NCBI GenBank assembly: GCA_942493055.1
Contig: OW818680.1
Location: forward strand, 2,170,001 to 2,234,000
Length of the DNA stretch: 64,000 nt
Reading direction: 5' to 3'
DNA from: CAIZQW01 sp942493055
Lineage (GTDB): Bacteria; Verrucomicrobiota; Kiritimatiellia; RFP12; UBA1067
The first letter of the stretch is position 1; each line of letters begins with the position of its first letter. The translations under genes and the position numbers were made by a program. The notes below the pieces were generated by a model. That model ran no database searches, had not been told where the DNA came from, and saw nothing but the letters and a program-made list of their open reading frames with translations. Positions 8,406-16,338 of the stretch are shown piece after piece.

Positions 8406-9764
8406 ATGCTTACACGAAGATCTTTTTTGGAACAGGCCTCTGTAGTGGCCGCGGGCAGCCAGCTTGCCCAAGCCTCACAGAAGAACGAGCAGGCTTCTGC
8501 AGGACGAAGCTCTGACGTGATCGCGGAACGCCCGCGTAACACACCTGTCATACAGACCTGCGATGTCTGCGTGCTGGGAGGAAGCTGCACCGGCGTCTTT
8601 GCGGCAGTCCGCGCAGCACAGATGGGGGCGAAGGTCGCGCTGGTCGAAAAACAGAACGCCTTCGGTGGCGTGGCGACAGCCGGCTTGGTCAACATCTGGC
8701 ACAAACTCTATAGCAACACAGGCAAGCAGCCGATCATCGGGGGCTTGACGCAACTGATGGTCGACCGGCTCAGGCTAATTGATGCTGTCAGCGACCGAGG
8801 AGAGGCAGGACTCGTCCTCAATACGGAGGAGCTCAAGATCGAACTGGACAAACTCGTGGTCGAGAACAAGATCACACCCTACCTGCACACCTTTTATGCC
8901 GCAGCCCAGGTGGAGGGAGACGGGATCACGGCAATCTTCATCGAGAATAAGAACGGACGCCAGGCGATCCGCGCTAAGGTCTTTGTGGATGCCACAGGCG
9001 ACGGGGATCTGGCCAGGGATGCAGGTCTCCCCTTCGAGATACGCGACGGACTCCAGCCCCCCACCACCTGTGCGGAGATTTCCGGCTTGCCGCCGTCGGT
9101 GACGAAACTGATCCAGAAGCACCGTGAGGAGTTTGGTCTGGAGGTGGATCACGGCTGGGGCGCGCCGATTCCAGGTTCGGACGGCGTAATGATGTGTGCC
9201 TATACGCACGTCTTTAAGACCGTCGCCTCCGATGCGGACCAATTGACAGCGTCCGAAATCGAGGGGCGCCGACAGATCCGTGCGTATATGGATATCGCTC
9301 GCAAATACGGCGGCACGGACAACAAGCCTTGCCTGCTTGATCTGGGGGCGAGCATCGGCATCCGTGAAACACGATCCTTCAAGGCGAACTACACCTTGAC
9401 AGAGAAGGACGTGCTCAGTTGCAAGCGCTTCCCGGATGCGATTGCCAACGGCACCTATCATATCGATGTGCATGACCCGCTCACCGGGAAGTTTAAATTC
9501 AAGGAGCCCGAAGGCGACTTCTATCAGATCCCCCTCTCTGTCATGCTCAGCACAAAAGTGCGCAACCTCGTGCTGGCTGGGCGGATCATCTCGTCCGACC
9601 GCAGTGCCTTCGGCGGGATCCGGGTGATGGTCAACTTGAATCAGGTCGGGGAGGCCGCCGGTGTGGCCGCTGCCCTCGTTGCGTCAAGCACTAAGCCAGC
9701 GTCAGAAGTCAGTGCAGCATCCGTGCGCGAGCACCTTTCAAAACTTGGCGCCATCATCATCTGA
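8406..9764 (+). CDS. TAT-exported FAD-dependent oxidoreductase (FAD_oxidored family)
   Basis: 452 residues. It opens with a twin-arginine signal, MLTRRSFLEQASVVAAGSQ, so the folded flavoprotein should be exported. The dinucleotide fold follows (CDVCVLGGSCTGVFAAVRAAQMGAKVALVE) with the acidic residue ending the second strand; later VFVDATGDGDLARDAG is typical of pfam12831 FAD-dependent oxidoreductases, and LAGRIISSDRSAFGGIRVM is the C-terminal FAD-contact region. ATG at 8406 has GGGAG eight bases upstream; a TTG at 8391 lies inside that Shine-Dalgarno and is less likely. Substrate unknown; the family is widespread in PVC bacteria, often in carbohydrate or amino-acid loci. Confidence 0.85.
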   Translation: MLTRRSFLEQASVVAAGSQLAQASQKNEQASAGRSSDVIAERPRNTPVIQTCDVCVLGGSCTGVFAAVRAAQMGAKVALVEKQNAFGGVATAGLVNIWHKLYSNTGKQPIIGGLTQLMVDRLRLIDAVSDRGEAGLVLNTEELKIELDKLVVENKITPYLHTFYAAAQVEGDGITAIFIENKNGRQAIRAKVFVDATGDGDLARDAGLPFEIRDGLQPPTTCAEISGLPPSVTKLIQKHREEFGLEVDHGWGAPIPGSDGVMMCAYTHVFKTVASDADQLTASEIEGRRQIRAYMDIARKYGGTDNKPCLLDLGASIGIRETRSFKANYTLTEKDVLSCKRFPDAIANGTYHIDVHDPLTGKFKFKEPEGDFYQIPLSVMLSTKVRNLVLAGRIISSDRSAFGGIRVMVNLNQVGEAAGVAAALVASSTKPASEVSAASVREHLSKLGAIII

Positions 9765-9811
9765 TTCTTGCGGAAAAAATTACAGCGCAAAGAATTTTTT
9801 GTTTTTATACT

Positions 9812-9824
9812 TGTAATCATTACA
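9812..9824. promoter_or_regulatory. PerR/Fur-type operator (TGTAAT-C-ATTACA)
   Basis: A perfect 6-1-6 dyad, TGTAATCATTACA, extends to TTGTAATCATTACAG and matches the PerR consensus TTATAATnATTATAA at most positions. It lies 67 bases upstream of the rubrerythrin ATG in an AT-rich promoter region. A PerR/Fur-like gene is encoded two genes downstream. Confidence 0.65.
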
Positions 9825-9890
9825 GGTTTGTAGTAATTTCATATTCATTCAAGCCAAACAAGGTTAAAACTGAACGAAGGAAGGATAACA

Positions 9891-10439
9891 ATGAAGAAGT
9901 TTATTTGTAGCGTATGCGGGTATGTTCACACCGGCGACACCCCGCCGCCATTCTGTCCGCAGTGCAAGGTCCCGGCTGAAAAGTTCTTTGAGAGCAAGGC
10001 GACGGAGCTGGTCTGGGCGGATGCTCATAAGCTGGGTGTCGCGAAAGGCGTAAACGAAGAGATCGTTGAAGGGCTGCGCGCCAACTTCATGGGCGAATGC
10101 ACCGAGGTCGGAATGTATCTGGCCATGAGCCGCCAGGCTGACCGCGAAGGCTATCCAGAGGTGGCTGAAGCTTACAAGCGCATCGCGTTCGAGGAAGCGG
10201 AACATGCATCCAAGTTCGCGGAACTGCTCGGCGAGTGTGTAGACCCCTGCACGAAGACGAACCTCGAGAAGCGCGTTCAGGCAGAGCACGGCGCAACCGC
10301 TGGAAAACTGTCGTTGGCCAAGCGCGCCAAGGAGCTCAACTACGACGCCATTCATGATACCGTACACGAGATGTGCAAAGACGAAGCCCGTCACGGCTCA
10401 GCTTTCCAAGGTCTATTAACCCGCTATTTTTCAAAATAA
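9891..10439 (+). CDS. Reverse-type rubrerythrin (NADH peroxidase electron acceptor)
   Basis: 182-residue cytoplasmic peroxide-reducing diiron protein. The rubredoxin-like Fe(Cys)4 site is at the N-terminus (FICSVCGYVHTGD and PFCPQCKVP), the reverse of classic rubrerythrin, and the ferritin-like four-helix domain follows with EEAEHASKF and DEARHGSAF as ExxH-type metal ligands. Reverse rubrerythrins use NADH through rubredoxin or an oxidoreductase to reduce H2O2 to water in anaerobes. Ribosome site GAAGGAAGGA precedes ATG 9891. First gene of the peroxide/iron cluster, 13 bases from the ferritin gene, with a PerR-like box upstream. Confidence 0.93.
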   Translation: MKKFICSVCGYVHTGDTPPPFCPQCKVPAEKFFESKATELVWADAHKLGVAKGVNEEIVEGLRANFMGECTEVGMYLAMSRQADREGYPEVAEAYKRIAFEEAEHASKFAELLGECVDPCTKTNLEKRVQAEHGATAGKLSLAKRAKELNYDAIHDTVHEMCKDEARHGSAFQGLLTRYFSK

Positions 10440-10452
10440 CAAAGGAGTAACT

Positions 10453-10947
10453 ATGATCAGTCCCAAAATGGCTGCGGCCATCAATGCACAAATCACCCGT
10501 GAGTTCTATTCAGCGTATCTCTATCTTGCTATGGCCAACGATGCCATGGACAAAGGCTTCAAGGGTGTAGCGAATTGGTTCACGGTGCAGTTCAAGGAAG
10601 AACAGGAACATGCCCTGAAGTTCTCGAACTATCTCCAGGAACAGGGCACCAAGGTCACACTCGCTGCGATCGAAAAACCGACAGCGACCTGGGCTGACGT
10701 GGTTGCCATGTTCAAGGATGCACAGGCCCACGAGCAGAAGGTCACCGCATGGATCAATGAGCTTGTTGACCTGGCAATCTCTGAAAAGGACTACGCCACC
10801 CAGAATGCGCTCAAGTGGTTTGTCGATGAGCAAGTCGAGGAGGAGTCCAACCTGGTTGATGTCCTCTGGACGCTCGACATGTGTGGCGGCTCCAAAGGCG
10901 CGCTCTACATGGCGGACAAGAAGCTCGGCAAGCGCGGTCAATCATAA
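10453..10947 (+). CDS. ftnA: Bacterial ferritin (FtnA-like)
   Basis: 164-residue non-heme ferritin for iron storage. Ferroxidase ligands are visible along the four helices: REFYSAYLYLAMA (Glu17-type ligand), EEQEHALKF (E-x-x-H), Gln/Glu in DEQVEEESN. Length equals the family norm. AAAGGAG lies directly upstream of the ATG. Co-transcription with rubrerythrin and the Fur-family gene is likely, coupling peroxide removal to storage of Fe(II). Confidence 0.93.
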   Translation: MISPKMAAAINAQITREFYSAYLYLAMANDAMDKGFKGVANWFTVQFKEEQEHALKFSNYLQEQGTKVTLAAIEKPTATWADVVAMFKDAQAHEQKVTAWINELVDLAISEKDYATQNALKWFVDEQVEEESNLVDVLWTLDMCGGSKGALYMADKKLGKRGQS

Positions 10948-10966
10948 AAAGACTGCAAGGGGTGTC

Positions 10967-11374
10967 ATGATGGAGAAGCTTGTACAACATTTTAAAGATC
11001 ATAATCTGAGGCCGTCCCAGCAGCGGATGGCCGTCATGAAGTATTTGCTCGACCATCATACCCACCCTACGGCAGAGACCATCTATGCCTCCCTGTCACC
11101 GAACTATCCGACGCTCTCGCGGACAACCGTCTACCAGACATTGGAGAAGCTCTACGCGACAGGGCTGGCACAGAAGATCGTCATCGAAGATGGCGAGATG
11201 CGCTTCGATGCGGACACCTCGGACCACGGACACTTCAAGTGCGTCAAGTGCGGCGAGGTCTCTGATTTCTTCTATCCCGCGAACCATCCCTTCCCCCAGT
11301 TGGAAGGCAGGTTTGAGATTCAAGAACAGCACCTGTATTACAAGGGCATCTGCCCCAACTGCAATGCTCACTAA
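10967..11374 (+). CDS. perR: Fur-family regulator, PerR-like
   Basis: 135-residue metalloregulator: N-terminal winged helix (LRPSQQRMAVMKYLL; TLSRTTVYQTLEKL recognition helix), then a dimerisation domain with a regulatory HGHF-type site (DTSDHGHFKCVKCGEV) and two CxxC pairs, CVKC and CPNC, for structural zinc. The Asp in FDADTSDHGHF fits PerR's oxidation-sensitive site. ATG at 10967 (or 10970) follows AAGGGG; an upstream frame to 10703 lies inside ferritin and is a shadow. Position among peroxide-defence genes and the box at 9812 support PerR rather than Fur; this remains inference. Confidence 0.88.
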   Translation: MMEKLVQHFKDHNLRPSQQRMAVMKYLLDHHTHPTAETIYASLSPNYPTLSRTTVYQTLEKLYATGLAQKIVIEDGEMRFDADTSDHGHFKCVKCGEVSDFFYPANHPFPQLEGRFEIQEQHLYYKGICPNCNAH

Positions 11375-11418
11375 CATTTGAACACCCAATAGAACAGTCT
11401 TCATTCAAGGAGTTTTTT

Positions 11419-12042
11419 ATGATTATGACGCGTAGATCTTTTACCTTTGCCATGACCGCCACGACTGCAGCCCTGATGGCCGGCGCCAGCAAAGCTGAAG
11501 TCGAAAAAGCTGTCGTGACTGACCTGCAAGCGGCTTTCAATGGCGAAAGCAATGCCTCTGCAAAATATACGATGTATGCCCAGAAAGCAAAGGAAGCTGG
11601 TTATTTAAGCGTATCCGCCTTTTTCTCTGCAGCCTCCTACGCGGAAGGCATCCATGCAAAGAAGCATGCCAAGGTATTGAAGTTTTATAATACCGAGGCC
11701 ACGTCCGAGATCAAGCTGCCGGAATGGGTCGATGTGAAGACAGCCCTCCAGGATGCGATCAAGGGCGAAACCCACGAATTTACCGAGATGTATCCGGGCT
11801 TCATCAAGACCGCAACAGATAAGAAGATGACGGCGGCCGTCAAATCCTTCGAAACCGCAATGAAGGCCGAGATCATCCATGCCGAGTATTACAAAGCAGC
11901 ACAGGACAATCTTGATGCATGGAAAGCGGCTGGAAAGCAGTTTCACATCTGTGACGTTTGCGGGTACACCACCAACGATGGCGCTGTAGAGACCTGCCCC
12001 TATTGTGCCGCACCGAAAACAAAGTTCACGTCCTTCAAGTAA
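11419..12042 (+). CDS. TAT-exported rubrerythrin
   Basis: 207 residues. Residues 1-27 are a twin-arginine signal (MTRRSFTFAMTATTAALMAGASKA), so a folded metalloprotein is predicted in the periplasm. The ferritin-like domain has NGESNASAKYTMYA, EGIHAKKHA and EIIHAEYY as diiron ligands, and the C-terminus is a rubredoxin-like CDVCGYTTNDGAVETCPYC site, in normal rubrerythrin order. It would reduce peroxide outside the cytoplasm and therefore needs an electron donor at the membrane; the cytochrome-like gene 8 bases downstream is a candidate. AAGGAG lies six bases before ATG 11419. Confidence 0.9.
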   Translation: MIMTRRSFTFAMTATTAALMAGASKAEVEKAVVTDLQAAFNGESNASAKYTMYAQKAKEAGYLSVSAFFSAASYAEGIHAKKHAKVLKFYNTEATSEIKLPEWVDVKTALQDAIKGETHEFTEMYPGFIKTATDKKMTAAVKSFETAMKAEIIHAEYYKAAQDNLDAWKAAGKQFHICDVCGYTTNDGAVETCPYCAAPKTKFTSFK

Positions 12043-12050
12043 GGATCCTT

Positions 12051-12590
12051 ATGGAGGGATCTCATTTTTTGACAATCGCCCGCTGGTCTGGCCTCTTGGC
12101 CATGCTCATCATCCTTTTCCAGTTACTCTCCATGGGGAAGGGTCGCACACTCGAGAAGCTCATCAGCAAACAGCAGCTTGTCAAACTCCACCGCAAGGGC
12201 GCATGGCCTCTTCTGCTCGTGATCCTCCTGCATGCCGGTCTTGTCGTCTATGGCAGATGCCTCGAATACGAAGATTCGCTTCTTGAAACGCTCCGTGATT
12301 TCTTTCTGGATGGGAAATGGGGATCACTGACAGGGATCGGAATGGCGGTTTTACTCTTCGCCCTTTTCATGAGTATCCTCTTCCTCAATAAAAAAATCCT
12401 CTATCCCACATTCAAGAAGACACATCTCCTCATGTATGTCGCAGCTCCGGCGCTCTTCTTCCATCAGGTTTTCTTTGGACTTGATTTTATCACAAGCAAC
12501 ATCCTGACGGCTGCCTGGATCGCGCTGTGCGGCTCCGTCGCACTGGATCTCCTCGTCTGGAAAGCGCGCCTGGCCTTCGCACGCGTGTAG
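12051..12590 (+). CDS. Ferric-reductase-like membrane cytochrome b
   Basis: 179-residue integral membrane protein with about five or six helices. Histidines placed inside or at the edges of helices (KLHRKGAWPLLLVILLHAGL, KKTHLLMYVAAPALFFHQVFF) match the bis-heme pattern of the ferric reductase-like transmembrane domain (pfam01794). ATG at 12051 is preferred; AAGGAT overlaps the end of the rubrerythrin spacing and the longer frame from 11958 is inside rubrerythrin. Directly downstream of exported rubrerythrin, so transmembrane electron delivery to it is a reasonable hypothesis. Its 3' half overlaps, on the other strand, a riboswitch-controlled reading frame (12351-12782). Confidence 0.75.
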   Translation: MEGSHFLTIARWSGLLAMLIILFQLLSMGKGRTLEKLISKQQLVKLHRKGAWPLLLVILLHAGLVVYGRCLEYEDSLLETLRDFFLDGKWGSLTGIGMAVLLFALFMSILFLNKKILYPTFKKTHLLMYVAAPALFFHQVFFGLDFITSNILTAAWIALCGSVALDLLVWKARLAFARV

Positions 12591-12782
12591 CACACTTTCC
12601 AGAAAACGCGCATCACACAAGGCATCACCCAGCTCCTCCTTTTTAATCAGCGACCACGACGCTGTTCCGGGTTGCACCAGCCACACATATACGGGGTGCT
12701 TGATGTCCACAAGAAAGCGCTTCGTATCTCCCTCCGCGCGATGATCTTTATCGCTCAACAACAGATGCTCTGCCTTGTTCAT
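12351..12782 (-). CDS. Cobalamin-riboswitch-controlled small protein of unknown function
   Basis: 143-residue frame. I do not recognise it. ATG at 12782 has GAGGAG eight bases upstream and sits 29 bases after the riboswitch terminator, so the regulatory context is convincing. The first 65 residues look like a normal soluble protein (LVDIKHPVYVWLVQPGTASW); from about residue 65 the frame runs antisense through the cytochrome gene and becomes an acidic, low-complexity tail, as antisense reading frames do. So the true product may be truncated, or its original 3' end may have been lost when the cytochrome gene came to lie against it. Confidence 0.45.
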   Translation of the reverse strand: MNKAEHLLLSDKDHRAEGDTKRFLVDIKHPVYVWLVQPGTASWSLIKKEELGDALCDARFLESVLHACEGQARFPDEEIQCDGAAQRDPGSRQDVACDKIKSKENLMEEERRSCDIHEEMCLLECGIEDFFIEEEDTHEKGEE

Positions 12783-12810
12783 GATGAATCTCCTCTTCGC
12801 GTCCGGGCAC

Positions 12811-12852
12811 AAAAAAAGAATCCCCGGACGTATCGACGACGCCCAGGGATTC
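12811..12852 (-). terminator. Intrinsic terminator of the cobalamin riboswitch
   Basis: On the minus strand the stem GAATCCCtGGGCG pairs with CGTCCGGGGATTC across a short loop and is followed by seven T residues (12817-12811). It lies between the aptamer and the ATG at 12782, the expected position for a B12-controlled transcription terminator. Confidence 0.75.
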
Positions 12853-12925
12853 CGTTTTCAATCCCAAAAACAAAAATGATGAGCCATTCCCTCTCCACGG
12901 GGAAGCCCTCACCTCTCTACAAAAA

Positions 12926-13065
12926 GCAAGTATTCCGACTTCCAGATCAACCTACTCACCGCGACTTCCCGTCCTCTCGGACAGTGTCTCCCTGCGGTTT
13001 TCGTCCTTGGTTACGGCGGCGGGACCGTGACGGATTTTCACCGTACTTCCAATGCTCTTCGTTAG
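12926..13065 (-). promoter_or_regulatory. Cobalamin (B12) riboswitch aptamer
   Basis: Minus-strand RNA shows the conserved cobalamin-aptamer core: GGTGAAAATCCGTCACGG, then GGTCCCGCCGCCGTAA (13038-13012 region), a GGGAAGTCGCGGTGAG stretch, and a B12-box-like GGAAGTCGGAATACTTGC near 12945-12926. Order and spacing fit the family. Its own promoter lies upstream and an intrinsic terminator downstream, so adenosyl- or methylcobalamin should switch off the gene at 12782. Confidence 0.88.
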
Positions 13066-13072
13066 GGCGTGT

Positions 13073-13102
13073 ACTTTACTCGATTCCACGGCGCGTTGTC
13101 AA
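13073..13102 (-). promoter_or_regulatory. Promoter of the riboswitch transcript
   Basis: TTGACA (13102-13097), 18-base spacer and TAAAGT (13078-13073) on the minus strand, ending just before the riboswitch 5' end. Confidence 0.65.
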
Positions 13103-13190
13103 TTCAGGATATTGAATCCTACACCTCCTTGCTCCGGAGCAAAGGAAATGGTAGACTTGCGGCCTGTTCGAAAACCAAAGGATGAAATCA

Positions 13191-14093
13191 ATGACGACCT
13201 CTACCTACGCAAGCCTCTGCCTCCTGCTGACAGGCGGAGTCCTCTTCGCCCAGCATGAACAGCCCGCCTCGTTGACGCAGGATTTCCCCCCGCTGCTCTT
13301 CACCCTTGAAAATACGAAGAAGATCATTCGTCTGGACAAGACCGGTACCATCGTCTGGGAATATCCGGCCGATACCGCGCGGGATGTCTGGCAACTGCCC
13401 AACGGCAATATCCTCTTCCCCTACAGCATCAGCAATGGAGCCCATCATGCGGAGACCGGTGCCATGGAAGTCACGCCCGACAAGCAGATCGTCTGGAAGT
13501 ATGCAACAGAGGGGCAGGTCTATTCGTGTCAGCGCATGGCGGACGGCAATACGCTCATCGGCGCGACGCAACAGGGGAAGCTCCTCATTGTGAATCCGAG
13601 CGGCGCTCTGGTCAGGTCCTTTGAAATAAAGAACGCGAAGGCGGGCCATAGCAGCATGCGGAACGTGCGCGAGCTTGCGAACGGTCATTTTCTGGTTGCG
13701 GAGGAGAGCGCGAAAGCCGCGCGCGAATATGACCCGGCGGGTAACTTTTTGCGCGAATTCAAGACCCCTTACCCGACCTACTCCGCCATCCGCCTCCCCT
13801 CGGGGCACACCGTGACGTCTGGGAAAACCGGCATCACCGAGTTTGACAAGGAGGGCGTCGTCGTCTGGGAGGTGACGAGTGAAGAGCTTCCGGAACTGGG
13901 CATCCGCTGGTTTGCCGGAATCCAAGTCCTGCCCACCGGGAACATCCTGCTCTGCAATGCCGGAGGGAAGGTTCCCCTCGCGGAAATTAACCGCGAAAAG
14001 AAGGTGGTCTGGAAAGCGGACATCCCCGGGATCCACGGTGCCATGGGGCACGGTATCCAAAGACTGGATCTCCCATGGCCCCCTTTAAAATAG
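13191..14093 (+). CDS. Secreted beta-propeller (PQQ/NHL-like) protein
   Basis: 300 residues with a Sec signal peptide (TYASLCLLLTGGVLFAQ). The body is built of about six repeats in which a strand such as KIIRLDKTGTIVWEY, QIVWKYATEGQVYS or GVVVWEVTSEE alternates with L-P-N/T-G-N-I-L turns, as in PQQ-like or arylsulfotransferase-like propellers. No catalytic residues can be assigned. Start chosen at 13191: AAAGGA lies nine bases before it, whereas ATG 13182 overlaps that site. Monocistronic, divergent from the riboswitch transcript. Confidence 0.75.
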   Translation: MTTSTYASLCLLLTGGVLFAQHEQPASLTQDFPPLLFTLENTKKIIRLDKTGTIVWEYPADTARDVWQLPNGNILFPYSISNGAHHAETGAMEVTPDKQIVWKYATEGQVYSCQRMADGNTLIGATQQGKLLIVNPSGALVRSFEIKNAKAGHSSMRNVRELANGHFLVAEESAKAAREYDPAGNFLREFKTPYPTYSAIRLPSGHTVTSGKTGITEFDKEGVVVWEVTSEELPELGIRWFAGIQVLPTGNILLCNAGGKVPLAEINREKKVVWKADIPGIHGAMGHGIQRLDLPWPPLK

Positions 14094-14239
14094 CGCACGC
14101 CCTCGAAAGGACGGCTCAAAATAAAACCTGCTTTAAACCTGCTTACGCCTTGCATATTACTCCCCGTTCGTTGTACTATATTTGCACAGTTTGCATGTGC
14201 GTTTTACTGAAATAAACAAAAAAAGAGAAAGGAAGCATC

Positions 14240-14737
14240 ATGAGCACTGTCACATTTAAAGGAACCCCCATTCAACTCACTGGCGCTTTTCCAACCGTTG
14301 GAAAACAGGCACCTGATTTCAAGCTCGCAGCAGGAGATCTCTCTGACAAGCAACTCGCTGATTTTCAGGGCAAAACAAAGATCCTGAACATCGTACCGAG
14401 TCTTGACACGCCGGTATGCGGAATCTCTGCGCGTAAGTTCAATGAAGCCGTTGCCAGCCGCCAGAATGTCGTCCTGCTGAATATCTCCGCAGACCTTCCC
14501 TTTGCACAGGGACGCTTCTGCGAAGCGAACGCGCTTCGCAACATCGTGACCCTCTCCACTTTCCGCTCCCCGTCATTCGCAAGTGACTATGGCGTGAAGA
14601 TTGCCGAAGGCCCGCTGGCCGGTCTGACCGCCCGCGCGGTTGTCGTGATCGACGCCTCCAACAAGGTGACGTATACGGAACTGGTCCCCGAGATCGCCCA
14701 GGAACCGAACTACGATGCCGCGTTGAAGCATGCGTGA
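14240..14737 (+). CDS. tpx: Thiol peroxidase (atypical 2-Cys peroxiredoxin)
   Basis: 165 residues, the family length. Peroxidatic Cys is in SLDTPVCGISARKFNE (about residue 59) and the resolving Cys in GRFCEANALRN (about 93), as in Tpx. Reduces H2O2 and alkyl peroxides using thioredoxin. GAAAGGAAG precedes the ATG. A possible promoter, TTGCAT-18-TACTAT, lies near 14152-14181. Stands alone but belongs functionally with the PerR/rubrerythrin genes 3 kb upstream. Confidence 0.95.
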   Translation: MSTVTFKGTPIQLTGAFPTVGKQAPDFKLAAGDLSDKQLADFQGKTKILNIVPSLDTPVCGISARKFNEAVASRQNVVLLNISADLPFAQGRFCEANALRNIVTLSTFRSPSFASDYGVKIAEGPLAGLTARAVVVIDASNKVTYTELVPEIAQEPNYDAALKHA

Positions 14738-14761
14738 TAGGCCGCTGGCCTATCACGTCAC

Positions 14762-14892
14762 TGGAATGTTGGAATATGGGAATATTGGAATGATGGGTTG
14801 AAAACAGTCTGTAGTACCAGTCAGCAGTGACAAGATTCGAGTTTCAAATTTCCAACATTCCAGTATTCCACCATTCCAATATTCCATTGTTC
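14762..14892. repeat. GGAAT-word inverted repeat between tpx and eno
   Basis: The left arm (14762-14798) is a string of 8-9 base words, TGGAATGT-TGGAATAT-GGGAATAT-TGGAATGA. The right arm (14850-14892) is an imperfect reverse complement, CCAACATTCC-AGTATTCC-ACCATTCC-AATATTCC. About 50 unrelated bases separate them. A long imperfect hairpin is possible but no T-run follows. Confidence 0.8.
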
Positions 14893-14918
14893 CGTTCTCT
14901 CACAGGAGGTCCTTTCCT

Positions 14919-16202
14919 ATGAATAAAATCATCGAGACGATTCAAGCGCTGGAGATTCTGGATTCGCGCGGGAATCCGACCTTGCGTGTCAACGTCACAC
15001 TGGCTGACGGCACGCGGGCATCAGCCTCTGTGCCGTCCGGAGCATCAACCGGAGCCCACGAGGCTGTTGAATTACGCGACGGTGATAAAGCCCGCTATCA
15101 AGGCAAGGGCGTCCTTAAAGCCGTGTCGCATGTGAATACGATTATCGCCCCCTTGCTGAAAGGGCTTCCGGCTTCCAGCCAAGAAGAGATTGACCGGCTC
15201 ATGATTGAGCGCGATTCAACGCCCAACAAATCAATCCTCGGCGCAAACGCCCTGCTCGGCGTCTCGATGGCGGTTGCCCGCGCAGCTGCTCAAGCTGTCG
15301 GTGAGCCGCTTTACGAATGGCTGGGAAAAGAGAGCCCGAATCTCTTGCCGATGCCCATGATGAATATCCTGAACGGCGGGAAGCATGCGCAAACGCGTGT
15401 TGATTTCCAAGAGTTCATGGTTGTCCCTGTGGGGGCTCCCTCTTTCAGGGAGGCCGTACGCTGCGGCGCGGAGATCTTTCACGCCCTCAACCAGTTGCTC
15501 GCCAAGAAGGGGTATGCCACGGGCGTCGGCGATGAGGGGGGCTTCGCCCCTGACCTTCATTCGAACGACGAAGCGTGCGAACTCATCGTCGCTGCGATCA
15601 CCGCCGCCGGCTACACGCCCGGACGCGATGTCGGCATTGCGCTCGACCCCGCAGCGAGTTCCTTTGCTGAAGGGAAGAGCTATGTGCTTTCAAAATCAGA
15701 TTCAGGAACTCGCACGACACAGGAGATGATTGATCTCTATACAGCCTGGAGCTCTCGTTTTCCGCTTGTCTCGATTGAGGATGGACTTGCTGAAGATGAC
15801 TGGGATGGCTTCCGCACCTTAACCACTAAGCTGGGTAGCGCTGTCCAGATTGTCGGGGACGACCTCTATGTCACCAACACCCGTTTCATTGCCCGAGGCA
15901 TTCGGGAACACGCCTCCAATGCCGTGCTGATCAAACTCAATCAGATTGGAACAGTGACGGAGACGCTTGAGGCGATCCGCATGTGTCAGGAGGCCGGGTG
16001 GAATGCGGTCATCTCCCATCGCTCGGGCGAGACCGAGGACACCTTTATCGCCGACCTCGCTGTCGCCACAGGTGCAGGACAAATCAAGACAGGCTCCCTC
16101 TGCCGCAGCGAGCGGACAGCCAAATATAATCGGCTGATGGAAATTGAAGCGGAACTTCAATCCGCGGCACGCTTCAAAAATCCATTTTCAAAGCGCGCAT
16201 AA
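14919..16202 (+). CDS. eno: Enolase
   Basis: 427-residue glycolytic enzyme (2-phosphoglycerate to phosphoenolpyruvate), cytoplasmic, Mg-dependent. Visible motifs: ALEILDSRGNPT at the N-terminus, SGASTGAHEAVELRD, GDEGGFAPDL, SIEDGLAEDDWDGF, DDLYVTN, catalytic Lys in LIKLNQIGT, and SHRSGETEDTFIADLAV near the end. AGGAGG precedes ATG 14919. Full length, no anomalies. Confidence 0.97.
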   Translation: MNKIIETIQALEILDSRGNPTLRVNVTLADGTRASASVPSGASTGAHEAVELRDGDKARYQGKGVLKAVSHVNTIIAPLLKGLPASSQEEIDRLMIERDSTPNKSILGANALLGVSMAVARAAAQAVGEPLYEWLGKESPNLLPMPMMNILNGGKHAQTRVDFQEFMVVPVGAPSFREAVRCGAEIFHALNQLLAKKGYATGVGDEGGFAPDLHSNDEACELIVAAITAAGYTPGRDVGIALDPAASSFAEGKSYVLSKSDSGTRTTQEMIDLYTAWSSRFPLVSIEDGLAEDDWDGFRTLTTKLGSAVQIVGDDLYVTNTRFIARGIREHASNAVLIKLNQIGTVTETLEAIRMCQEAGWNAVISHRSGETEDTFIADLAVATGAGQIKTGSLCRSERTAKYNRLMEIEAELQSAARFKNPFSKRA

Positions 16203-16229
16203 GCAGACAAGCCCGCCGCCCGCGAAGCA

Positions 16230-16290
16230 GGAATAAACGGAGGAGTAAATTTTTTAGCATCGAATGACGCGAACCACGCGAATCAATGTC
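16230..16290 (+). repeat. Dispersed intergenic repeat, family A copy 1
   Basis: GAATAAACGG, then TTTTTTAGCATCGAATGA and CGCGAACCACGCGAAT. Related copies lie at 33720-33845 (reverse orientation) and 51893-51965. Confidence 0.7.
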
Positions 16291-16338
16291 TCTCCGGTAT
16301 CCAGCAACCGCAAAACTCTAATCCTGTGATTTTTTTAT

